This document shows, piece by piece, positions 17,985 to 24,864 of a DNA stretch of 64,000 nt; within the stretch, counting starts at the first letter, position 1; each line of letters opens with the position of its first letter. Source of the DNA: Granulicella mallensis MP5ACTX8 (GTDB lineage: Bacteria; Acidobacteriota; Terriglobia; Terriglobales; Acidobacteriaceae); NCBI RefSeq assembly GCF_000178955.2, contig NC_016631.1:3224001-3288000 (forward strand). The letters are read 5' to 3'. The notes beneath the pieces are model-generated. The model worked only from the letters and a program-made list of their open reading frames with translations, searched no databases and was not told the DNA's origin. Both the position numbers and the translations under genes were made by a program.

Positions 17985-19235
17985 ATGCCATTGTTGCCAC
18001 AATCCGAAAAAGAGGCTGGACAGAGTCTCGCGCCAGATGCCAGTGCGGTCCGCGATCAGCTTAAACGGCTCCTTGCACACCCGCTATTCGCAAACAGCAA
18101 GCGCTACCCCGTGTTTCTGGCTTACACGGTCGAGCAAACGCTGCGTGGCAATGCGGGCGATCTAAAGGAACGGACGATAGGGGTCGAGGCCTTTGGACGT
18201 GAGCCAAACTACGATGTAAACCTTGATCCAGTAGTCCGTACGACAGCGGCCGAAGTCCGGAAGAGGCTGATCCAGTACTACTACAACACGGATCATGCCG
18301 GAGAGCTGATCGTCGAACTTTCGGCGGGCTCCTACGTTCCCTCGTTCCGGGATCCAACGGTCTCCGTGAACCTCGAATCCGGATCGCTGATCGCGCAGAG
18401 GAACGGGACGACACCGCAGGGCTCTCCCGCAACCGAGTCTAAATTTGCCGAGGCAGCCCTACCTCCTCCCGTGCTGAGCGGGCAGCGATGGATATCTACC
18501 GCAACCTTATTACTGGTGGCCCTTCTCGCAGGATTCGGAATGGGACGTATCCAAATCCCTCGGAAGCAGTCGAACCTGGAACGCTTTTGGGAGCCGGTGA
18601 CAGCGGCTTCAGGCAAGGTCACATACTGCCTGGGGCAACCGATCGATGCGGTCGATCGAGAGCGCACAACGCCAAACGGGATGCCCCTCTATGGCCGTCT
18701 CGATGTCTCGGACGTGATCACGTTGGCGCGATCCATTGTTCCTCTCGTCCCAAAGGGCGGCGATTTTCGCGTTGTTTCCGATTCAGAGATCGGCTATACG
18801 CAGCTACGCGAAGGTCCCGTCGTGCTCATTGGCGCCTTCGATAACATTTGGACCATGCGGATTACCCAGGACCTCCCCTTCGGATTCGAGTACGATTCGC
18901 AGGTGCGAAGACTCGTAGACCGCAAGAGTCCCGAGAAGAGGTTTTGGACCCTCCAATGGCAGGTGCCTTACACAAAGCTGGCAAAGGACTATGCCATCAT
19001 CGCCAGGATTCATGACAGAGTAACGGGGCAGCCAGTCATTATCATTGCGGGGATTCTAGGGGAAGGTACCGAAGCTGCCAGCGAGGTCGTCTTCAAGCCT
19101 GCGTATCTCGATGAGATGTTGAAGAAGGCGCCTAAGAACTGGGACCAACTCAATCTGGAAGCGGTGATCGAAACGAATGTCATCGAAGGCCACGCAGGCC
19201 CTCCCACGGTGCTCGCTGTCGAGACCTGGCGGTAA
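17985..19235 (+). CDS. Single-pass membrane regulator with N-terminal winged-helix-like domain (paired with TonB receptor 2)
   Basis: A 416-residue paralogue of 11717-13147. The N-terminal domain has FLAYTVE, IGVEAFGR, DPVVRTTAAEVRKRL, QYYY and GSYVPSF at matching spacing. A single membrane helix follows (STATLLLVALLAGFGMG, ~169-188). The periplasmic domain starts LERFWEPVTAASGKVTYC and contains GPVVLIGAFDNIW and PVIIIAGILGEGTEAASE. These align with the equivalent motifs of the first regulator (ILIGS...W and LIVAG...GT.AA). Cytosolic DNA binding plus periplasmic sensing in one chain is inferred, in the style of ToxR or CadC. It is divergent from TonB receptor 2, which is the natural candidate target. 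Confidence 0.75.
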   Translation: MPLLPQSEKEAGQSLAPDASAVRDQLKRLLAHPLFANSKRYPVFLAYTVEQTLRGNAGDLKERTIGVEAFGREPNYDVNLDPVVRTTAAEVRKRLIQYYYNTDHAGELIVELSAGSYVPSFRDPTVSVNLESGSLIAQRNGTTPQGSPATESKFAEAALPPPVLSGQRWISTATLLLVALLAGFGMGRIQIPRKQSNLERFWEPVTAASGKVTYCLGQPIDAVDRERTTPNGMPLYGRLDVSDVITLARSIVPLVPKGGDFRVVSDSEIGYTQLREGPVVLIGAFDNIWTMRITQDLPFGFEYDSQVRRLVDRKSPEKRFWTLQWQVPYTKLAKDYAIIARIHDRVTGQPVIIIAGILGEGTEAASEVVFKPAYLDEMLKKAPKNWDQLNLEAVIETNVIEGHAGPPTVLAVETWR

Positions 19236-19240
19236 GGCAC

Positions 19241-19285
19241 TAGAGCAAATCTCCTGTTGCCAGCAAGTTGAATCGGGCGTGCAGT
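19241..19285. repeat. 45-bp interspersed repeat, copy A
   Basis: Matches 41460-41504 at 41 of 45 positions, with the first 20 bases (TAGAGCAAATCTCCTGTTGC) identical and all differences clustered in the next 5 bases. It sits 5 bp after the stop codon of the membrane regulator gene. It contains a GCAA...TTGC inverted motif. Likely a short REP-like repeat unit. Confidence 0.65.
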
Positions 19286-19357
19286 TTGCGCCTGATCTCA
19301 CCTTCGCGTATTGTCGCCTCAAGCAATTTTGAAGAACCTGGGCGGAGGTTTTGTACG

Positions 19358-19888
19358 ATGGCAAAGATCGTCTATGGATTGCAACAGTCTTTGGATGGCT
19401 ACGTCGACCATCTTGCCATGAGGCCAGGTCCTTTGCTCTCTCGTCACTTCATAGAACATGTGCGCGACCTGACGGGCGTTGTGTACGGTCGCCACACGTA
19501 CGAGATCATGCGTTATTGGGAAGAAGACCTTCCGGATTGGGACGCGGAGGAACGCGACTTCGCGGCGATGTGGCGGAACCTGCCGAAGTGGGTTGCGTCG
19601 CGCACGTTGAAGTCGGTCGGACCCAACGCCACACTTGTCGGGGATGACATTGAGGCGACGATACGCAGGCTGAAGGAGCAGCAAGCTGGGGAGATTGACG
19701 TTGCCGGACCAGACCTGGCTGGAAGCCTAACCGACCTTGGTCTTATTGATGAGTATCGGCTCTACCTGCGCCCCATCGTGCTTGGTCGCGGCAAGCCATT
19801 CTTCTCCGGCCCGCGGCCGCCGCTCCGCCTTGTTGCCAGCGATCTCATTGCCGAGGACGTGATCAGGTTGACGTACATTCCTGCTTAG
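19358..19888 (+). CDS. Dihydrofolate reductase family protein (RibD C-terminal-like)
   Basis: A 176-residue protein starting MAKIVYGLQQSLDGYVD, the standard N-terminus of the 'dihydrofolate reductase family' / RibD C-terminal domain (substrate loop and first strand). Further family motifs are GRHTYEIM, KWVASRTL, LKEQQAGEIDVAGPDLAGSL (the NADPH-binding strand-loop, usually GG) and EYRLYLRPIVLGRGKPFF. ATG 19358 has a GGAGG site 9 bp upstream. These proteins are NADPH-dependent reductases of unknown substrate and are not true FolA. The usual GG of the nucleotide loop reads AG here, a minor variation. Confidence 0.85.
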   Translation: MAKIVYGLQQSLDGYVDHLAMRPGPLLSRHFIEHVRDLTGVVYGRHTYEIMRYWEEDLPDWDAEERDFAAMWRNLPKWVASRTLKSVGPNATLVGDDIEATIRRLKEQQAGEIDVAGPDLAGSLTDLGLIDEYRLYLRPIVLGRGKPFFSGPRPPLRLVASDLIAEDVIRLTYIPA

Positions 19889-20155
19889 AGCAACTCGCCC
19901 GATGGACTGTGCCGCGGCGTGTCTCGCTGACTTTGCCGTATGATACGTGCCCTGTGACGGTCCACCACTCCAACAGTAACTTCAAGATAAGTATATGGTT
20001 ACGGGGATAGAGCTGTGCTCCTACCCGTTGGAGCTTTTACATCCTCTCCTTCCCATTAGATTCTGCAATCGTAGTCGCCCCTTCTCGCACCGCCGCGATG
20101 TCTTCTGGCCTTATTTTTTGCCATCGCAGCATCGCCGGGGCGACCTGGAGCCACG
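19889..20155. other. Intergenic stretch without a recognised gene
   Basis: No supported gene. The dihydrofolate-reductase-like stop codon is itself part of a TAGAGCAA sequence resembling the start of the 45-bp repeat at 19241. An AT-rich GATAAGTATATGG near 19984-19996 could be promoter material for the genes downstream. Nothing else is recognisable. Confidence 0.3.
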
Positions 20156-20296
20156 ATGCAGAGGTGCAACTCGCTACTTCTCCTTTTGATTGTTACGGCA
20201 GCCATCCTTGGAGTCGCCAGCGCGTCGAGATACCTTGCGTTAGCGATTTATACCAGTCGAGTTGAAATCCGAAAGATAAGGAGACCTCTCAAATGA
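20156..20296 (+). CDS. Possible 46-residue membrane microprotein coupled to acyltransferase
   Basis: An ATG at 20156 with GGAG 6 bases upstream opens a 46-codon frame: a short basic/polar head (MQRCNS), a hydrophobic helix (LLLLLIVTAAILGVASA) and a basic tail (VEIRKIRRPLK). Its TGA overlaps the ATG of the acyltransferase gene (ATGA overlap), the arrangement used for translational coupling. No homologue is known to me, and a chance frame is possible. Confidence 0.3.
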   Translation: MQRCNSLLLLLIVTAAILGVASASRYLALAIYTSRVEIRKIRRPLK

Positions 20297-21441
20297 ACGA
20301 CGTAGCAACCCTGGGTCAGACGGGTAGTGCAGTTCGAGTTGATCGGACAAGCACCGGGAAAGAGCACTTTGAGGTGTTGGATGGATTGAGAGGCAGTGCG
20401 GCCATTCTGATTGTGATCTTTCACGTCTTCAATTACTCCTTCGGCTGGGATACTCCTCTGAGCCTGATGCACCATGCCTACCTGGCGGTCGATTTCTTCT
20501 TCGGGCTCTCCGGCTTTGTCGTTGCCTATGCCTACGATGACCGATGGACACGAATGTCTACCCTCCAATTCTTTCGCATCCGGCTCATTCGGCTTCATCC
20601 GCTGGTGCTGGTGGGCGCAACCTTTGGCCTTCTCGGCTATCTTTTCGATCCCTTCGGCAAGGGGATAAACCATACCTCAGCGCCGATGTTACTGCTGGCC
20701 TATGTGACTTCGCTTCTCCTGTTGCCTTCTCCGCCAGTAGGAGGCCGGCAGAACGAAAGCCAGGCACTGAATGGGCCAGCGTGGTCCCTCATGCAGGAGT
20801 ATCTCGGAAATATTGCGTACGCTCTGATTCTTCGCCGACTGCGTGCGCTCACACTCGGAATCATCTTCGGAGTCTCCGGACTGCTGCTCCTATGGACCGC
20901 TAATATGAAAGGTTCGCTGGATGGAGGCTGGGGATATCCGGAGATCTGGATGGCACCCCTGCGGCTGACCGTCTCTTTTGTGATGGGTCTTTGGCTGTAC
21001 CGTATTCAGGCTCGTATCCGCCGTCCTAAAATTGGCCTCCTGATTCTTTCGATTCTTCTTGTGGTCATCTTTCAGGCGCCGAAGTTTCCCAACGCAGGCG
21101 GGCTTTCTTTCAATGGTCTCTATGATGCTGCGTGCGTGCTGTTCTTATTCCCGCTCATCATTATTTGTGGCGCGCACTCTGATGCCGGTGCAGGCATGAT
21201 GAGGTTGTGCAAGTTCAGCGGCAGGCTCTCCTATCCTCTCTACATCACACATATCGCGTTCGTATATATCATTGCGAACTTCGCTCATACGAGACATCCG
21301 TCCAGGTCCGTGCTGCTGACTTATATCTTCTTGCTTCTGCCCTTCGTGATTGCTGTAGCATGGCTAGTTCTTAAGTACTTCGATGAGCCTGTCCGTGCGT
21401 GGCTGACCCGCCGCTACGGTATAAAACGAGCAGCAGCATAA
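20293..21441 (+). CDS. Acyltransferase family (acyltransferase 3) membrane protein, second copy
   Basis: A 382-residue paralogue of the protein at 962-2053. Shared motifs are HFEVLDGLRGSAA, a following H (IFHVFNYSFGW), LAVDFFFGLSGFV, YAYDDR and RLIRLHPLVLVG, and the C-terminus ends KYFDEPVRAWLTRRY. About ten membrane helices are visible. It should O-acylate a cell-surface or secreted glycan. An AAGGAG lies 9 bases before the ATG. It is followed after 59 bp by a secreted GH3 enzyme on the same strand. Part of a third, broken copy lies just after that GH3 gene. Confidence 0.88.
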   Translation: MNDVATLGQTGSAVRVDRTSTGKEHFEVLDGLRGSAAILIVIFHVFNYSFGWDTPLSLMHHAYLAVDFFFGLSGFVVAYAYDDRWTRMSTLQFFRIRLIRLHPLVLVGATFGLLGYLFDPFGKGINHTSAPMLLLAYVTSLLLLPSPPVGGRQNESQALNGPAWSLMQEYLGNIAYALILRRLRALTLGIIFGVSGLLLLWTANMKGSLDGGWGYPEIWMAPLRLTVSFVMGLWLYRIQARIRRPKIGLLILSILLVVIFQAPKFPNAGGLSFNGLYDAACVLFLFPLIIICGAHSDAGAGMMRLCKFSGRLSYPLYITHIAFVYIIANFAHTRHPSRSVLLTYIFLLLPFVIAVAWLVLKYFDEPVRAWLTRRYGIKRAAA

Positions 21442-21500
21442 TGCCCGAAATAATCACAGCATAGAAGCCGATTTATTTTCAGAAAACGGAGGACGAAAAC

Positions 21501-23801
21501 ATGATGTTGAAGAAATATTCTGCAATCACTCTTTTTTGTGTCGCAGTCTCTGGTGTCATTGCCGCCGGGGCACAGACAAGTCCCTTCAGTGCTGAAGCCA
21601 AACAGAAGGCCGAGTCTCTCCTGAAGCAAATGACTCTCGACGAAAAGGTCGGTCAACTCAATGAATCGTCCGGTCTAGTGGCGCCTGGCATCGCTAAAGA
21701 GAAACCAGACGATCTCATTGCCAACGGCGGAGTAGGCTCGATTCTTTGGCAGATGGACGTCAAGGAGATCAATCGCCTGCAGCATATCGCGGTCGAAAAA
21801 TCACGTCTTCATATTCCAATCATCTTTGGCTTTGACGTGATTCATGGATATCGAACCGTCTTTCCAGTACCGCTGGCGATGGCCTCTTCGTGGGATCCCT
21901 CGGTCGAGGAGCAGGCACAACATCTGGCCGCACAGGATGCACGCGCTGCCGGGATTGATTGGACTTTTACGCCGATGGTCGATATTGCGCGTGACGCTCG
22001 GTGGGGTCGCATCGTGGAAGGTGCCGGAGAGGATCCAGTTCTCGGTTCCGCAATGGCTCAAGCACAGGTCCGCGGATTTCAAGGCACGAAGCTTGGACAG
22101 AACAGCGTACTGGTGACCGTAAAGCATTTTGCCGGCTACGGTGCAGCCGACGGCGGCCGTGACTATGACTCTTCCTATGTGCCGGAAGAACTGCTTCGCA
22201 ATGTTTACCTGGTTCCTTTTCACGCAGCGGTTCAGGCCGGGGCCGGTGGAATCATGAGTGCCTATATGGATCTGAACGACGTGCCGGCGACTGGCAACCA
22301 TTGGCTCCTAACCGACGTTCTCCGAAAGGATTGGGGGTTCCAGGGCATTGTGCTTTCGGATGCCTTTGCAGTCGGAAACCTCGTTACCCATGGTTACGCG
22401 AGCGATAGCGAAGATGCGGCCTATAAGGCGATCACTGCGGGCCTGAACATGGATATGGCGAGTCTCACCTACACACACAATCTTGCAAAGGTAGTGAAAG
22501 AGGGCAAAGTCAGTGAAGCCTATATCGACCAGATGGTGTTGCCGATTCTGGAGGCGAAGTTCGATCTAGGACTCTTCGAGCATCCCTACGTCGACGAAGC
22601 TAGTGTCGATGCGGTCCTGGACCGCTCCGAAGGTATCGCGCTCGAGCGCAAACTGGCGGGGCGTTCCATGGTCCTGCTTCGCAATGAGAACCGCACTCTT
22701 CCCCTGTCGAAGGGGCTGAAAAAGATTGCTGTGATTGGCCCTCTCGCAGATGCGGCCCATGATATCGAGGGCGGATGGACGGTGGAGGGCCTCTTCGGAA
22801 AGGGGTCCAAGAGTCGCCCGGTGACTGTGCTTGCCGGTATCAGGAACAGGCTGGGTTCCGATACGCAGATCACACTTGTCGCCGGGCCGCTGCCGTCGAA
22901 GGTTTATACCGGGATGTTGGATCAGTTTCTAGGTACGAAGGCTTTACCTCCACCTACTCCTCAAGAGACCGCCGACTGGATTGCCAAGGCCAAGGCAGCG
23001 GCCGCCGACGCTGACCTCGTCGTGGCCGTCATGGGTGAAACGGCGAACATGAGTGGCGAAGCAGCTTCGCGAGCCAGCCTGGATCTGCCAGGAATCCAGG
23101 AGCAGATGTTAGAAGCTGCTGTTGGCGTTGGCAAGCCGGTGGTGCTCGTGCTTGAAAATGGCCGCCCTCTCGATATTCACTGGGCCTCTGAACACGTGCC
23201 GGCCATCCTCGAGGCCTGGTACCCAGGTACACAAGGTGGCAATGCCGTAGCCGACGTACTCTTCGGAGATGTGAATCCTGGCGGGAAGCTGCCGGTAAGT
23301 TGGCCGGGCGCGTCGGGCGTCGAGCCACTCTACTATAACCACACTTTGACCCATGATCCCGAAGATCGCCCTGGCTTCACGTCACGCTATTGGGATGTCG
23401 CCTCCAAGCCGCTTTACCCTTTCGGATACGGCCTCAGCTACACGGCGTTCAAATTCTCCAACCTCCATCTCAGCAAGAACAGTATGAGCGTGAGCGATAA
23501 CAACGAGGTAAGCGTCGACGTCACGAATACGGGCTCTATCGCGGGGGATGCTGTTGCACAGATTTATATTCATCAGCGCTATGGTTCGGCCTCTCGCCCC
23601 GTTCGCGAACTCAAGGGATTTGAGCGGGTTCTCCTCCAGGCGGGAGAGACCAAAACTCTCACGTTTCCTCTTGGAACGGAACAACTGCATTTTTGGAGTC
23701 CGCAGTCGAAAACCTGGGTGGTGGAACCCACCGATTTCGATGTGTGGGCCGGAGGAGATTCAACGGCAAGTCTTCACGCGGAATTTAAAACCACGCAATA
23801 A
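21501..23801 (+). CDS. bglX: Secreted glycoside hydrolase family 3 beta-glucosidase (BglX-like)
   Basis: A 766-residue exported enzyme; the signal peptide is ~1-25 (LFCVAVSGVIAAGAQ). GH3 N-terminal barrel motifs are MTLDEKVGQL, DWTFTPMVDIARDARWGRI, GEDPVLGSAMAQA, TVKHFAGYGA and GIVLSDAFAVGNL, in which the Asp near residue 286 is the predicted nucleophile. The C-terminal alpha/beta domain (IAVIGPLADAAHDIEGGW, VAVMGETANMSGEAASRASL) and a fibronectin-like type III end (YPFGYGLSYTAFKFS, ELKGFERVLLQAGETKTL) complete the BglX architecture. It probably cleaves beta-linked glucosides in the periplasm. RBS GGAGGA precedes the ATG. Its 3' end directly abuts an acyltransferase remnant. Confidence 0.92.
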   Translation: MMLKKYSAITLFCVAVSGVIAAGAQTSPFSAEAKQKAESLLKQMTLDEKVGQLNESSGLVAPGIAKEKPDDLIANGGVGSILWQMDVKEINRLQHIAVEKSRLHIPIIFGFDVIHGYRTVFPVPLAMASSWDPSVEEQAQHLAAQDARAAGIDWTFTPMVDIARDARWGRIVEGAGEDPVLGSAMAQAQVRGFQGTKLGQNSVLVTVKHFAGYGAADGGRDYDSSYVPEELLRNVYLVPFHAAVQAGAGGIMSAYMDLNDVPATGNHWLLTDVLRKDWGFQGIVLSDAFAVGNLVTHGYASDSEDAAYKAITAGLNMDMASLTYTHNLAKVVKEGKVSEAYIDQMVLPILEAKFDLGLFEHPYVDEASVDAVLDRSEGIALERKLAGRSMVLLRNENRTLPLSKGLKKIAVIGPLADAAHDIEGGWTVEGLFGKGSKSRPVTVLAGIRNRLGSDTQITLVAGPLPSKVYTGMLDQFLGTKALPPPTPQETADWIAKAKAAAADADLVVAVMGETANMSGEAASRASLDLPGIQEQMLEAAVGVGKPVVLVLENGRPLDIHWASEHVPAILEAWYPGTQGGNAVADVLFGDVNPGGKLPVSWPGASGVEPLYYNHTLTHDPEDRPGFTSRYWDVASKPLYPFGYGLSYTAFKFSNLHLSKNSMSVSDNNEVSVDVTNTGSIAGDAVAQIYIHQRYGSASRPVRELKGFERVLLQAGETKTLTFPLGTEQLHFWSPQSKTWVVEPTDFDVWAGGDSTASLHAEFKTTQ

Positions 23802-23937
23802 ACGTTCGGTGCACGTTGCTTTGCTACTGCCACCGTGCGTGATCCTCTTCGCGTGGGTTGCAGTGAAGTATTTCGATGAGCCGATCCGCACCAAGCTCCG
23901 TCACTACAGCCTTCAGAAGAGGAACGTCCAGCTCTAA
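23802..23937 (+). pseudogene. C-terminal remnant of a third acyltransferase-3 gene
   Basis: In the frame continuing through the end of the GH3 gene, the codons after the GH3 stop translate to VHVALLLPPCVILFAWVAV followed by KYFDEPIRTKLRHYSLQKR and a stop. This matches the last helix and tail of acyltransferase 3 proteins (compare LLLPFVIAVAWLVLKYFDEP at the end of 20293-21441). No start or upstream domains remain. The PhzF gene begins 10 bp after its stop, as if it once followed an intact acyltransferase gene. Nucleotide similarity to the intact copy is only moderate, so it derives from a diverged paralogue. Confidence 0.75.
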
Positions 23938-23947
23938 AGAGGACACT

Positions 23948-24838
23948 ATGCAAATCCGGTATGCCCTTGTCGACGCCTTCACAGAACGCCCGCCGGGAGG
24001 GAGCCCCGTCGCAATTGTTCCTCATGCCGAGACGCTGGATGAACCAACCATGCGGCGAATCGCGGGAGAGCTTAATCAGGTCGCGACGACATTTATTCTT
24101 CCGCCCAAAAATGATTTCGCGGATTGGAGGTTGAGATCTTTCACCACAGATGGCCACGAGGTCTTCGGCGCAGGACACAATTCGCTCGGTGCGTGGTGGT
24201 GGCTGGCGAAGTCTGGAGATCTTATGCTGGATGAAGGCCGCAATCACTTCATGCAGGAGATTGGCGGGGAGCTCTTGCCTGTGGAAGTTCGCTGCCAGCA
24301 CAGCCAGCCTGTCACGGTTGCCCTTACGCATATGTCTCCTGTATACGGAGCTGTTTGTGAGGATTTTCCGAAGCTTGCCAATGCCCTTGGAGTAGAGGAT
24401 GAGGACATCATGTTGTCTTTGCCGGCACAGGTAGTTTCGACGGGAGTAGCTCATCTGCTTGTCCCGGTAATAGATCGAGAGATCGTAGCCAAGGCTCAAC
24501 CAGACCCTCAACAACTCAAACGCCTCCTTCAAGAAGTAGACGGGGAGGGGTGTTACCTCTATTGTCTGGATGACTCCGAGTTCCCATCCTCCGTCGCGCA
24601 TGCTAGATTTTTCAATTCAGCACAAGGGATTGTCGAGGAGGCCGCTACTGCGACTGCTGCTGTACCTCTGGCCGGCTTCATGCTGAGATACGGAATCGCC
24701 GGGAACAGGAAAACCCTTTTCATTGAACAAGGATATGAGATGAAGCGCCCATGCGTTTTAGAGGTTGAGATTGAAGACGATGTTTTGCGACTGGCAGGTC
24801 GAGCTATCACGGTAATGGAAGGGATGCTTCACCTCTAG
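23948..24838 (+). CDS. PhzF family isomerase/epimerase-like protein
   Basis: A 296-residue PhzF-fold protein starting MQIRYALVDAF. Family motifs are FTERPPGGSPVAIV (glycine-rich loop; the family often has GNP here), LNQVATTFILPP with the catalytic-acid region (usually SET, here VATTF), LRSFTTDGHEVFGAGHNSLGA and MLRYGIAGNRKTLFIEQGYEM. PhzF-like enzymes catalyse proton shifts on small metabolites. The canonical Glu of the S/N-E-T motif is replaced by A-T-T, so catalysis may differ or be lost. The start follows an AGAGGA site. It is convergent with the second GH3 gene, with a 26-bp gap. Confidence 0.82.
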   Translation: MQIRYALVDAFTERPPGGSPVAIVPHAETLDEPTMRRIAGELNQVATTFILPPKNDFADWRLRSFTTDGHEVFGAGHNSLGAWWWLAKSGDLMLDEGRNHFMQEIGGELLPVEVRCQHSQPVTVALTHMSPVYGAVCEDFPKLANALGVEDEDIMLSLPAQVVSTGVAHLLVPVIDREIVAKAQPDPQQLKRLLQEVDGEGCYLYCLDDSEFPSSVAHARFFNSAQGIVEEAATATAAVPLAGFMLRYGIAGNRKTLFIEQGYEMKRPCVLEVEIEDDVLRLAGRAITVMEGMLHL

Positions 24839-24864
24839 TCTTGCCTGATGCTGTTCGTCGCAGA

